Below the pieces are notes generated by a model. That model made no database searches. It was not told where the DNA came from and saw nothing but the letters and a program-made list of their open reading frames with translations. Positions 22,890-30,377 of a stretch of 39,198 nucleotides of DNA are shown one piece after another. The stretch spans positions 1 through 39,198 of the forward strand of contig NZ_PQSR01000070.1 of the NCBI RefSeq assembly GCF_002920635.1. Direction: 5' to 3'. A program made the position numbers and the translations under genes. The first letter of the stretch is position 1; each line of letters begins with the position of its first letter. The stretch comes from Streptomyces sp. Ru72 (lineage in GTDB: Bacteria; Actinomycetota; Actinomycetes; Streptomycetales; Streptomycetaceae).

Positions 22890-22961
22890 GCGGGGCGGTC
22901 GGATTCGAACCGACGTCCTCCGAGATGATGTCGCGGCGCACTACCTCTGTGCTACGACCCC
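22890..22961 (-). tRNA. Degenerate tRNA-like sequence, probably a pseudo-tRNA
   Basis: Read on the minus strand, a T-arm GTCGG-TTCGAAT-CCGAC (perfect 5-bp stem) and a D-arm GCAC-AGAGGTA-GTGC preceded by TA are intact. Acceptor strands GGGGTCG and CGCCCCG have two mismatches. The anticodon stem CCGCG/CTCGG has one mismatch, and its 7-nt loop ACATCAT lacks the invariant T33. No CCA is encoded. I therefore do not assign an amino acid. It may be a decayed tRNA or an attachment-site fragment left by an integrated element. Confidence 0.45.
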
Positions 22962-23271
22962 GCCTTGCTGGTGATCATAAGCCGCAGCTGTACTGAAGGG
23001 GCAGAGGAAATGAGCGCCGGCGCTCACCGGCCGGCTGTCGCTCCGGTCCGCCGTTCGCGTTCTCGGTGACAACCGGCATCCCCCATGTGACACCTACCGT
23101 GCTTCGGCTCACTCGGGGCAGCGCTCCGGGCGGCCCGGCTCGTTCCCTCGACGTTCACGCCGAGGCGGGTTCCCAGTTTCTGAACCTACGGGTGTCGAGA
23201 ATGGGCCGCCGGCTCCGTCTTCGGTATACCGGTGGCCTCAAAGGGCCGCGCAACGCAGAGGGAGAACCGTC
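22962..23271. other. Leader region of the VOC gene
   Basis: About 310 bp between the tRNA-like sequence and the VOC gene. Apart from GGGAG before the start codon at 23272, I see no repeat, operator or coding region I can support. Confidence 0.4.
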
Positions 23272-23712
23272 ATGAAGCTTCAGCGGATGGACAACGTCGG
23301 CATCGTCGTCGAAGACCTGGACGCCGCCGTCGCCTTCTTCACCGAACTGGGCATGGAGGTCGAAGGCAAGGCGCAGATCGAGGGCCTCTTCGCGGATCAG
23401 GCCGTCGGACTCGACGGAGTCCGCAGCGATATCGCGATGATGCGGACCCCGGACGGGCACGGCAAGCTGGAGCTCACGCAGTACCACACCCCCGCGGCGA
23501 TCGGCGAGGGCTCGCACAACCCGCCACCGAACACGCTGGGCCTGCACCGGGTCATGTTCGCCGTCGACGACATCGACGACACCATCGTTCGCCTGCGCCG
23601 CCATGGCGCCGAACTGATCGGCGAGGTAGCGCAGTACAAGGACATCTACCGCCTCTGCTACCTCCGCGGCCCCTCAGGCATCATCCTCGCCCTGGCCGAA
23701 CAGATCAGCTAA
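23272..23712 (+). CDS. VOC-family (glyoxalase-like) protein
   Basis: This 146-residue protein has the vicinal-oxygen-chelate fold and an ATG at 23272 preceded by GGGAG. Module one is MDNVGIVVEDLDAAVAFFTE, then LGMEVEGKAQIEG; module two is LGLHRVMFAVDDIDDTIVRL, then RRHGAELIGEV and YRLCYLRGPSGIILALAEQ. A Glu in KLELTQYHTP and the late GIILALAEQ Glu are the usual metal-binding positions. It differs from the VOC protein at 14338 (different length and low similarity), so the two are not a duplication. Related actinobacterial proteins are annotated as glyoxalase or bleomycin-resistance proteins without a known substrate. It is monocistronic and convergent with the TetR gene at 24189. Confidence 0.88.
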   Translation: MKLQRMDNVGIVVEDLDAAVAFFTELGMEVEGKAQIEGLFADQAVGLDGVRSDIAMMRTPDGHGKLELTQYHTPAAIGEGSHNPPPNTLGLHRVMFAVDDIDDTIVRLRRHGAELIGEVAQYKDIYRLCYLRGPSGIILALAEQIS

Positions 23713-24188
23713 CGGCCCTTGGCGGCCGACCTGCGAACAAAACGGCGCGGCACCGACATGACGCCGGTGTTCCCGGAGGTGATGCCCGGAGCGGGCGGTT
23801 GCAAGGGCGCGGCGCCGGGCAGCCCGGCTCACGCAGGAGTGACCCGCCCATTTCGTGACCTTGGACCTGCTGCGGCCGACGGGCCAAGACGCCACCGGCC
23901 CGCATGGCCGTCGAGGAGAGCCGCGACCAAGTGGATCAACACCGCGCAGATTCCCAACCTCGCGACCCCCCGCAGCCGATTCCCCTGCTCCCGCGGCCGC
24001 AGAGGTACGGTGGCCACCTCAGCCGACTCGCCACCATCCGCACAACAGTCGACGCCGACCTCCTCCGACGCCACCAGTACAGAGGGGCCCCGCCGCCCCG
24101 CACGCCGCAAGGTCGGCTCCGTGCCGTCAGCGGCCTCCGACGTTTCAGCCCGGGTGGCCGGATGGGATCTCAACGGCTGCAAGACGGC
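23713..24188. other. Gene-free convergent intergenic region
   Basis: About 475 bp between the stops of two convergent genes. Several frames are open on both strands, but none has a ribosome binding site, a motif or consistent codon choice. I see no clear terminator. Confidence 0.4.
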
Positions 24189-24797
24189 TCACTCAACAGC
24201 GTCCAACGCCGGGGCAATCACGGCGAAGGCCCGGTCGGTCAGTTCGGCGGGGTCCTCCGCGCCGTCGCTGCCGCTCCACCGTTGCAGCACGGTGTCGAAG
24301 GCGGTGAGCGCCATCCCGGCGGCCAGCTGCGGGTACAGCTCGGTGTCGGGGTCGAGCCCGAGGCGCTGCGCCAACTCTGCTGCCAGGTCGTCGCGCCACT
24401 GGTCCTGGCGCTCCAGGAAGCGTGCGCGCAGGGCGGGGGTGCGCAGAATCAGCTGAACCACACGCAGTGCCCTGTCGGAGTGGTCGGCGCAGGCGGCCAT
24501 GGAGACCCAGACCGTATGGCGCAGGGCCACCGAAGGCTGCTCCTCGATGGGGCGAGACGCCAGCGCTACGCGCATGCCGGTGCCCATGTCGGCCAGGAAC
24601 TGGACGACCACGTCCTCCTTGGAGGCGAAGTACCGGAAAAACGTTCGCTTGGAGACGCCGGCGGTGGCCGCGATCTCGTCGATGGTGACGGCGTCGAACC
24701 CCTTCAGCGCCAGTAGCTGCAGCGCCGCTTCGCTCAGTTCGTCGGAGACCAACTGGCGTTTGCGCTGGGCCATGGTGACGTCAGGGCGAGGGCTCAC
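24189..24797 (-). CDS. TetR-family transcriptional regulator (divergent to SDR)
   Basis: This is a 202-residue TetR regulator. The start is GTG 24797, preceded by AGGA about 8 nt upstream; ATG 24773 is an alternative. The helix-turn-helix region (about residues 12-60) reads QLVSDELSEAALQLLALKGF, then AVTIDEIAATAGVSKRTFFR and YFASKEDVVVQFLADMG, a textbook TetR_N. The C-terminal half resembles the TetR_C MftR-like/AcrR groups, with WVSMAACADHSDRALRVVQL, ILRTPALRARFLERQDQWRD and AFDTVLQRWSG. The gene is divergent from the short-chain dehydrogenase at 24878, and the 80-bp gap holds a perfect palindrome (24817-24838), so it probably represses the SDR gene and itself. Confidence 0.92.
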   Translation of the reverse strand: MSPRPDVTMAQRKRQLVSDELSEAALQLLALKGFDAVTIDEIAATAGVSKRTFFRYFASKEDVVVQFLADMGTGMRVALASRPIEEQPSVALRHTVWVSMAACADHSDRALRVVQLILRTPALRARFLERQDQWRDDLAAELAQRLGLDPDTELYPQLAAGMALTAFDTVLQRWSGSDGAEDPAELTDRAFAVIAPALDAVE

Positions 24798-24816
24798 CGG
24801 GCGATCCTATCGCTAC

Positions 24817-24857
24817 GTCACCGATGGCACTCGGTGACTGCTTGACACCAAGTGCCA
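24817..24857. promoter_or_regulatory. Operator region between TetR and SDR genes
   Basis: GTCACCGA (24817-24824) and TCGGTGAC (24831-24838) form a perfect 22-bp palindrome. A second, overlapping inverted repeat pairs TGGCACT (24825-24831) with AGTGCCA (24851-24857), including matching GGT/ACC inside. A -35-like TTGACA (24842-24847) for the SDR gene lies between them, so binding would block that promoter. Confidence 0.65.
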
Positions 24858-24877
24858 TGAACGGCAGCGTATGCCGC

Positions 24878-25813
24878 ATGACGCAGAATCAGCGCTGGAC
24901 CGCCGATCAGATCCCGGACCAGGCCAAGCGGGTGTTTGTCGTCACCGGAGCCAACAGCGGCCTCGGCCTGGGGACCACCCGGGCACTCGCCCGCAAGGGC
25001 GCGCGCGTGATCCTCGCGGTACGCGACGAGGCGAAAGGCCACCGGGCCGCCGCAGAGATCACCGCTGAGCAGCCTGACGCCGCTCTTGAGGTGCGCCGCC
25101 TCGACCTGGCCGACCTCGACTCGGTCCGAGCGTTCGCCGATCAGTTGCGCGCCGATCATCCGCGGCTGGACGTACTCGTCAACAACGCCGGCGTGATGGC
25201 GCCGCCCCGCTCACTGAGCGCTCAGGGCCACGAGTTGCAGTTCGCCTGCAACCACCTCGGCCACTTCGCGCTCACTGGTCTGCTGCTCGACCTGCTGACC
25301 GACGGCAATGACCCCCGGGTGGTCACGGTAAGTTCGACCAACCACCGGCAGGGGCACGTCTACTTCGACGACCTTTCCGGCGAGCGCACGTACTCGCCCA
25401 TGCGGTTCTACAACCAGTCGAAGTTCGCCAACGCCGTCTTCGGATGGGAACTCCACCGGAGACTGACAGCGGCCGACAGCTCGGTGCGTAGCCTGCTCGC
25501 CCACCCCGGCTACACCTCCACCAACCTCCAGACAAGCGCGCCGGTCGGCATGGTGAAGGTGCTGTTCGGCCGCATCCTCGCCCCGCTCGCCCAGCCCCCG
25601 GTACAGGGTGCACTGCCCCAGCTGTACGCGGCCACCGCTCCGGAGGTGAAGGGCGGTGAGTTCATCGGGCCGGACGGCTTCGCCGAGCTGCGAGGCGGCC
25701 CCACGCGAGTGCAGTCGTCCACCGCGGCAGCCGATCCCGAGACGGGCCGCCGTCTGTGGGAACTGTCGGAACAACTCACCGACGTGCGGTTCCCGTTTCC
25801 GGCCACTTTCTGA
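24878..25813 (+). CDS. Short-chain dehydrogenase/reductase (retinol dehydrogenase/protochlorophyllide reductase-like)
   Basis: This is a 311-residue NADP(H)-dependent oxidoreductase. The start is ATG 24878 (MTQNQRWTADQIPDQ), with no Shine-Dalgarno and close to the predicted transcription start, so the message may be leaderless; an upstream frame start at 24824 lies within the operator. The Rossmann motif TGANSGLG is at about residues 22-29, LDLADLDSVRAFA marks the adenine-pocket Asp, NNAGVMAPP follows, and catalytic Tyr178 and Lys182 are in YNQSK after VTVSSTNHR (Ser). The C-terminal part (GALPQLYAATAPEVKGGEFI, GPDGFAELRGGP) is characteristic of the plant/actinobacterial RDH-like group. TetR/SDR divergent pairs of this kind are common; the substrate is unknown. 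Confidence 0.92.
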   Translation: MTQNQRWTADQIPDQAKRVFVVTGANSGLGLGTTRALARKGARVILAVRDEAKGHRAAAEITAEQPDAALEVRRLDLADLDSVRAFADQLRADHPRLDVLVNNAGVMAPPRSLSAQGHELQFACNHLGHFALTGLLLDLLTDGNDPRVVTVSSTNHRQGHVYFDDLSGERTYSPMRFYNQSKFANAVFGWELHRRLTAADSSVRSLLAHPGYTSTNLQTSAPVGMVKVLFGRILAPLAQPPVQGALPQLYAATAPEVKGGEFIGPDGFAELRGGPTRVQSSTAAADPETGRRLWELSEQLTDVRFPFPATF

Positions 25814-26035
25814 CGAACAGGTCGCGCGACGGGCGGGAGGTCATGGCCGGTGATTCGGGCGTTCGGCCCAGCGGCGGGTTTGCCACGCCTGCCGGATCAG
25901 GCTCCGCACGGTGGTGATCGTGTCGGCACTTCGTGATCGCGAGGACTTGCGCCTGTCTTGCTGCCGGGTGCCACCACCAGACGCCATGTGGCGCACCCCC
26001 TTACTGAGGGCCCGTCCGATTCCTAAGTTCACCTC
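25814..26035. other. Intergenic region, no supported gene
   Basis: A minus-strand frame from ATG 25987 to 25841 gives a 48-residue basic peptide (MASGGGTRQQDRRKSSRSRS and onward). It has no ribosome binding site or known family and is not accepted as a gene. The MFS promoter must lie here, but I cannot place it. Confidence 0.35.
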
Positions 26036-27280
26036 ATGACCTCATCTGTCGATCCGCAGCACCGCGCTGCCGAGTCACGGCAACCTCTGCTGACCCGCGC
26101 ACTGTTGATGCGCTTCGTCACGGTGGTGGGAGCCTCGGCCAGCTTCTTCCTGCTGCTCTCCGTCGTCCCGATGTACGCCCAAAGCGTGCCGGGCCGGGGC
26201 AGCGACGAGGCCGGCCTGGTCACCGGCGCGCTGATGCTGGCGACGGTCATCGGTGAGCTGATGACCCCGTGGCTGGCGGCACGCTGCGGCTACCGCGGGA
26301 CCTTGGGCGCGGGGTTGCTGTTTCTGGGTGCCCCCGCGCTTGCCCTGACGGTCTCGCAGAGCATGGTGTGGATCGTCGCGGTGTGTCTCGTTCGTGGCCT
26401 CGGCTTCGCGTTCACCGTCGTGGCGGGCGGGGCACTGACGGTGTCACTCATCCCGCCCGAGCGCCGCGGCGAGGGTCTGGCCCTGATCGGCATCATGGCC
26501 GGGGTCCCGTCGCTCGTGGGGTTGCCGCTTGGTACCTGGCTGGCCTCGCACACGGGATACGGGCCGGTCTGCGCGGTGGCGGCCCTGCTCGCGCTGGTCT
26601 CCATCGCCGCCGTACTGGGCCTGCCCGACCGGGAGGCGGCGCGGGGCGCACACCTGGGTGTGTTGGCGGGGGCCCGTTCCGGGGCGATCGTCCGGCCCAC
26701 GGTCGTCTTCGCGGTGACGGCGCTCGGCGCGGGCATCATCGTCACCTTCCTGCCGCTGGCCGTGGCGTCGCGGTATTCCGGCGTGGTCGCAGCGGCGCTG
26801 TTCGTGCAGCCGGCCGCCGCGACGGTCTCCCGGTGGTTCGCCGGCCGGCACGGCGACAGGCACGGACCCGCCGGGCTGATGCTGCCGGGGCTGCTCGCCT
26901 CGGCCGTCGGCATCCTCGTCGTCGCCTTCACGGACGTCCCCGTCGCGGTGATCGTGGGCGTGGCCGTGTTCGGGGTCGGCTTCGGCATCACCCAGAACGC
27001 GACCATCACACTGATGTACTCCCGGGTCCAGGCCTCCGGGTACGGGACCGCGAGCGCCTTGTGGAATGTCGCCTACGACGCGGGCATGGGCATCGGCGCG
27101 GTGGGCTTCGGTGCGGTAGCAGGCCTCACTGGCTACCCCGGCGCATTCGTCCTGACCGGCGCCCTGATGCTGACCGCCCTCGTTCCAGCCTGGTCGGACC
27201 GGGCGGCCGCCGGCAGACACCGAGCAACGGGCGCCGGGGACCGGTCGGCGCCGGTGGGAGAGGAGGAGAAGCAGGGATGA
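26036..27280 (+). CDS. MFS transporter (first of a coupled operon)
   Basis: This is a 414-residue inner-membrane major-facilitator protein with about 12 hydrophobic segments. The start is ATG 26036 without a clear Shine-Dalgarno. Signature regions are the loop between helices 2 and 3 (TPWLAARCGYRGTLGAGLLF, an antiporter-like D/R-x-x-G-x-R variant), a central VLGLPDREAARGA linker after helix 6, and SRWFAGRHGDRHGPAGLML in the equivalent C-terminal loop. Efflux proteins of small hydrophobic compounds have this layout. The C-terminus ends in a hydrophilic tail (APVGEEEKQG). Its TGA overlaps the ATG of a 26-codon frame (ATGA), beginning a chain of coupled genes with a GNAT enzyme and a second MFS protein. 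The substrate is unknown. Confidence 0.88.
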   Translation: MTSSVDPQHRAAESRQPLLTRALLMRFVTVVGASASFFLLLSVVPMYAQSVPGRGSDEAGLVTGALMLATVIGELMTPWLAARCGYRGTLGAGLLFLGAPALALTVSQSMVWIVAVCLVRGLGFAFTVVAGGALTVSLIPPERRGEGLALIGIMAGVPSLVGLPLGTWLASHTGYGPVCAVAALLALVSIAAVLGLPDREAARGAHLGVLAGARSGAIVRPTVVFAVTALGAGIIVTFLPLAVASRYSGVVAAALFVQPAAATVSRWFAGRHGDRHGPAGLMLPGLLASAVGILVVAFTDVPVAVIVGVAVFGVGFGITQNATITLMYSRVQASGYGTASALWNVAYDAGMGIGAVGFGAVAGLTGYPGAFVLTGALMLTALVPAWSDRAAAGRHRATGAGDRSAPVGEEEKQG

Positions 27281-27357
27281 GCCGTCGCAAATCCATTGAC
27301 CGTCAAATCTCCCGGTTTCTCGGCCCGTGGAGAAGAAAGAAAAGGAGGCGGAAGTGA
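27277..27357 (+). CDS. 26-residue basic micropeptide between MFS and GNAT genes
   Basis: ATG 27277 overlaps the MFS stop (ATGA) and has AGGAGGAG about 10 nt upstream; its own TGA overlaps the GTG of the GNAT gene (GTGA). The peptide begins MSRRKSIDRQISRFLGPW and ends in a run of Arg and Lys, with about half of the residues basic. It could be a real micropeptide or a coupling device that hands ribosomes to the GNAT gene through the AAGGAGG inside its last codons. Being bracketed by two 4-nt overlaps makes chance less likely. Confidence 0.55.
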   Translation: MSRRKSIDRQISRFLGPWRRKKRRRK

Positions 27358-27902
27358 ACGCGGTACTCGGACTGCGCCAAGCGCGCGTCTCGGATCACCA
27401 TGTGATCGTCGGGTGCGTGCGGCAGTGGTGGAGCGACTCCCGCACACCTGATCAGGCACGCGCACTTTCTCTGCTGCTTCCGAGGCTGTTTCTGCAGTTC
27501 TTCTCCAGCACCAGTCTGGTGCTGGAGGACGATGAGGGGATCAGAGCGTTCCTCATCGGCTTCTACGCCGCAGACAACGAGGAGGAAGCCTATATCCACT
27601 TCGTGGGGGTCGATCCTACGCTGCGCGGGCAGGGGCTGGCCCGCAGGCTCTACACGACGTTTCTCCGACGCGCTGCCGAGTCGGGCCGCCGCCAGGTGCG
27701 TGCAATCACCTCGCCAGGAAATGTCGGTTCCATTGCCTTTCACCGGGCCATGGGGTTCACTGTCGAGCCGGGTGATCGCGAGGTCGATGGTTTGCCTGTG
27801 TGTATCGACTACGACGGCCCGGGACAGGACCGAGTCTGCTTCTGCAGAGATATCCTGCCCGAAAACATCCTGCCCGAAGACGAAGTACCGTGCGCGTCAT
27901 GA
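27354..27902 (+). CDS. GNAT-family N-acetyltransferase
   Basis: This 182-residue acetyltransferase transfers acetyl from acetyl-CoA to an amine. The start is GTG 27354, with AAGGAGG about 7 nt upstream inside the micropeptide frame. Motif A is clear: AYIHFVGVDPTLRGQGLARR (the V-x-P-x-x-R-G-x-G-x-A pyrophosphate loop, about residues 82-98), followed by LYTTFLRRAAESGRRQVRAI and TSPGNVGSIAFHRAMGFTVE (motif B, the Asn/Phe-His-x-x-x-G-F end). The N-terminal part contains LVLEDDEGIRAFLIGF. The C-terminus has a short direct duplication (DILPENILPEDE). Placement between two exporters suggests that it modifies the compound being exported or inactivates it; this is inference. Confidence 0.88.
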   Translation: MNAVLGLRQARVSDHHVIVGCVRQWWSDSRTPDQARALSLLLPRLFLQFFSSTSLVLEDDEGIRAFLIGFYAADNEEEAYIHFVGVDPTLRGQGLARRLYTTFLRRAAESGRRQVRAITSPGNVGSIAFHRAMGFTVEPGDREVDGLPVCIDYDGPGQDRVCFCRDILPENILPEDEVPCAS

Positions 27903-29134
27903 CCTCTCCGATTCGCCGGTTGCTGGTAGGGCGCACTGTTGCGGCTCTGGCGACCGCGCTGATCCCGACCACGCTCACCCTCGCGGTTGTCCGCACCGGC
28001 TCGGCCATGAACCTCGGCCTCGTGTTGTCCTGCGAGCTGCTTCCCATGCTCGTCCTGTTGCCCGTTGCAGGTGTGTTCGCCGATCGCTTCCCGCCACAGC
28101 GGGTCGTGCTCACCGCGGACCTGATACGCGCCGCCGCACAACTCGCGATCGGCGCGGAACTGCTCGGCGGGAGAGTGCGGATCCCGGATCTGGCCGTGCT
28201 GTCGGCGATCACGGGCGGGGCCGTGGCTTTCGGGACACCGGCCGTCCGCACACTGGTCGCCGCTGTGGTGGCCGGACACGAGCGCCTTCGGACCAACGCG
28301 CAACTCGGGGCCGCACAAGGGCTCGCTCAGACAGCGGCTCCCGCAGTCGCCGGCGGCCTGATGCTGGTTGTGGGGGCCGGGTGGTCGTCCCTGCTCACCG
28401 GCACGCTGTTCATCGCATCCGCCACCACTCTCGGCGGCCTGCGGCTTGACCGTCCCCTCCAGCGCGCTGAGCGAAGCGCCTTCTTGGGAGAACTGTGCGA
28501 GGGATGGGCTGAAACCCGGCGCCATCCCTGGTTCCTGGCCAACGTGCTCGGACATGGCGTGTGGCACCTGACGGCGGGCTTCCTCCTCACGCTGGGTCCG
28601 ATGATCGCTGTACGTCATCTGGGCGGAGACACCGCCTGGGTCGTCATCGCAGAAGTCGGCGCGGTGGGGATGGTGGTCGGTATCTACGCCGCGTCCCGGC
28701 TGCCCATACGCCGCCCCCTGGTCGGCGTCGCCGTGGGCGCTGCTGTCTTCGCGCTCCCGCTGACGGCGTTCGCCCTTCTCCTACCGATCCCGATCGTCAC
28801 GGCTGCCTACTTCGGCGGGATGTTCGGAGTCGGCCTTCTCAGCCCGCTGTGGGAGACCACCTTGCAACGCCGCATCCCGCAAGAAGCTCTCGGCCGCGTG
28901 GGATCGTTCGACACGCTGATCTCCTTCGCCGCCCGACCGCTCGGTCTCGCCGTCGCCGCCCCTGTCTCGGCGGCTGTCGGAACCACGACTCCCCTACTCC
29001 TGGGGGCGGCATTGGTGAGTGCCGCAAATCTCGCCACACTCCTGCTCCCCGCCGCGTGGGAGACGCCCGGCACGCCCGCCGTGCAGGGCCTCTCCTCGGG
29101 AAGCCACGATGAGGCCCCAAGCAGCGCTGCGTAG
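27899..29134 (+). CDS. MFS transporter (EntS/macrolide-efflux-like, last gene of the coupled operon)
   Basis: This is a 411-residue inner-membrane protein with about 12 hydrophobic segments. The start is ATG 27899, overlapping the GNAT stop (ATGA); a longer frame starting at 27800 lies inside the GNAT gene. The helix 2-3 loop VFADRFPPQRVVLTADLIRA contains the D-R-x-x-x-R signature of the MFS_3 group (EntS siderophore exporter, MefA-type macrolide efflux). The central linker is RLDRPLQRAERSAFLGELCE, then GWAETRRHPWFL, typical for this group. The second half has ETTLQRRIPQEALGRVGSFD, the C-terminal conserved motif. It differs from the first MFS protein, so the operon encodes two distinct exporters. 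Confidence 0.88.
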   Translation: MTSPIRRLLVGRTVAALATALIPTTLTLAVVRTGSAMNLGLVLSCELLPMLVLLPVAGVFADRFPPQRVVLTADLIRAAAQLAIGAELLGGRVRIPDLAVLSAITGGAVAFGTPAVRTLVAAVVAGHERLRTNAQLGAAQGLAQTAAPAVAGGLMLVVGAGWSSLLTGTLFIASATTLGGLRLDRPLQRAERSAFLGELCEGWAETRRHPWFLANVLGHGVWHLTAGFLLTLGPMIAVRHLGGDTAWVVIAEVGAVGMVVGIYAASRLPIRRPLVGVAVGAAVFALPLTAFALLLPIPIVTAAYFGGMFGVGLLSPLWETTLQRRIPQEALGRVGSFDTLISFAARPLGLAVAAPVSAAVGTTTPLLLGAALVSAANLATLLLPAAWETPGTPAVQGLSSGSHDEAPSSAA

Positions 29135-29182
29135 TGTTCCGACTCCTTTGTATCCGGCCAGGGAGCCCGCGCAAGAACCCGT

Positions 29183-29212
29183 TTGGCGGACCAGCGCGAC
29201 CACTGCTAGGTT
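29183..29212 (+). promoter_or_regulatory. Probable promoter of the leader peptide-hydrolase unit
   Basis: TTGGCG (29183-29188) and TAGGTT (29207-29212) are separated by 18 bp. Transcription starting near 29219 would include the leader peptide and the hairpin before the hydrolase gene. Confidence 0.4.
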
Positions 29213-29249
29213 TACGGAGGCCGTGCGAGAGAACGAGGAGGTGGTACCC

Positions 29250-29300
29250 GTGAACGTATCGACATGGGTGCTCCCCTCCGGGGTCACGGTCGGGCGATAG
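29250..29300 (+). CDS. 16-residue leader peptide
   Basis: GTG 29250 has an ideal ribosome binding site (AGGAGG, 8 nt spacing) and encodes MNVSTWVLPSGVTVGR before TAG at 29298. It ends directly before the hairpin that covers the start region of the hydrolase gene. This looks like a translated leader that controls the downstream hairpin; the peptide has no run of one amino acid that would identify an attenuation signal. Confidence 0.5.
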   Translation: MNVSTWVLPSGVTVGR

Positions 29301-29344
29301 GTCGTCCGGGAGCGCCGTTCAAGCGCACTCCCGAAAGGCACGAC
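29301..29344 (+). promoter_or_regulatory. mRNA hairpin covering the ribosome binding site of the hydrolase gene
   Basis: Three nested helices can form: GTCGT (29301-29305) with ACGAC (29340-29344), CGGGA (29307-29311) with TCCCG (29329-29333), and GCGC (29312-29315) with GCGC (29323-29326). The GAAAGG ribosome binding site lies in the bulge between the outer helices, two bases before ATG 29346. Confidence 0.5.
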
Positions 29345-29345
29345 C

Positions 29346-30086
29346 ATGCCCCTTCACTTCGCTTCCGAACAGCGCCTCGACCACGGTGTCCTCGAGCGCG
29401 AATTCACCCTCGGTGAGGTCCCCGGCATCCTGTGGACGCCCGCATCCGCCTCCGCACCGGCGCCGCTGATTCTGCTCGGCAACTCCCCGCTCGGACTGCG
29501 CAAGATGTACCCGCGGCTGGTGGCGCGGGCCCGGCAGGCCGCGGCGGACGGCTTCGCAGCGGCCACCATCGAGCTCCCCGGGAGCGGTGACCGGCCCCGT
29601 TGGGCCGGCGCCGAGCAGGCCCGCGCCGACCTGCGCCGGGCCATGGAGGCCGGCGAGCCGGTCGATGACGAGACCATCGACGCCCTCGTCCTCCCACTCG
29701 TCGAAAAGTCGGTCCCTGAATGGCAGGCCGCCCTGGACGCCCTCCTGTCGCTGCCCGAGATCGGCGGCCCGGTCGGATACTCGGGCGGAGTGATCTCCAT
29801 CGGCATCCGGCTCGCGGTGGTCGAGCCGCGCATCTCGGCCGCCGTTCTGTTCGCCGGGAGTCTCGTGCCTGCCACCATGTTCGAGGAGGCCCGTCAGGTC
29901 ACCATTCCGCTGCACGTCCTGCTGCAGTGGGACGACGAAGGGAACGACCGGCAGGCGGCCCTGGACCTGTTCGACGCCTTCGGCTCCAAGGAGAAGACGC
30001 TGCACGCCAACATGGGCGGGCACACCGGCGTCCCACAGTTCGCGGGCGACGCCGCGGCCCAGTTCTTCACCCGGCACCTCAAGTAG
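29346..30086 (+). CDS. Dienelactone-hydrolase-like alpha/beta hydrolase
   Basis: This is a 246-residue cytosolic hydrolase, with ATG at 29346 and GAAAGG upstream inside a hairpin. The fold order is visible: GILWTPASASAPAPLILLGN (first strands and oxyanion region), FAAATIELPGSGDRPRW, a helical lid, then GPVGYSGGVISIGIRLAVVE with the nucleophile elbow GYSGG (Ser near residue 143), the acid after PLHVLLQWDDEGNDR, and His in NMGGHTGVPQ. Members of this group are annotated as alpha/beta or dienelactone hydrolases; the usual Cys nucleophile of true dienelactone hydrolases is Ser here. It is preceded by a 16-residue leader peptide, which is unusual for a catabolic hydrolase, and is convergent with the SGNH esterase gene. 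Confidence 0.85.
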   Translation: MPLHFASEQRLDHGVLEREFTLGEVPGILWTPASASAPAPLILLGNSPLGLRKMYPRLVARARQAAADGFAAATIELPGSGDRPRWAGAEQARADLRRAMEAGEPVDDETIDALVLPLVEKSVPEWQAALDALLSLPEIGGPVGYSGGVISIGIRLAVVEPRISAAVLFAGSLVPATMFEEARQVTIPLHVLLQWDDEGNDRQAALDLFDAFGSKEKTLHANMGGHTGVPQFAGDAAAQFFTRHLK

Positions 30087-30220
30087 GGCGGGCCGGCCGG
30101 CGCGACACGGCCCGCCGAACGGACGGGTGGGCCGACTCCGGAAGGTGTTGATCCTTTCCGGGATACGTGCCTCGTCGCCGCACGCGAACAAAGCGTCGAT
30201 CAGCCGGTTCGCTGCCATCG

Positions 30221-30275
30221 TCCTGAGGTCGTCTCAGGTTGTCCTGAGGTCTCTCAGGGTGTCGCCTCAGGCGAC
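30221..30275. repeat. Three consecutive CCTGAGG-type inverted repeats between convergent genes
   Basis: Two imperfect tandem units of about 20 bp, CCTGAG-N5-CTCAGG (30222-30238) and CCTGAG-N4-CTCAGG (30243-30258), are followed by the perfect palindrome GTCGCCT-C-AGGCGAC (30261-30275). They lie between the ends of the hydrolase and SGNH esterase genes and may be terminators of both or a protein-binding array. Confidence 0.55.
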
Positions 30276-30334
30276 CGGGCCACTGAGCCCGGCCACGGCG
30301 GGGGCCGTCCCCGTCGGTGCCCGGCACCGATGGT

Positions 30335-30371
30335 CTCCCGGGACCGGAGCCCGAAGGGGCGGTCCCGGGAG
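30335..30371 (-). terminator. Terminator hairpin after the SGNH esterase gene
   Basis: CTCCCGGGACCG (30335-30346) and CGGTCCCGGGAG (30360-30371) form a perfect 12-bp stem with a 13-nt loop, 6 bp past the esterase stop. There is no T-run, as is common in high-GC genomes. Confidence 0.75.
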
Positions 30372-30377
30372 TGGGGG

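Noticed and set aside
25841..26032. 63-codon minus-strand small gene
   Set aside because: There is no ribosome binding site, no known family, and it overlaps the likely MFS promoter.
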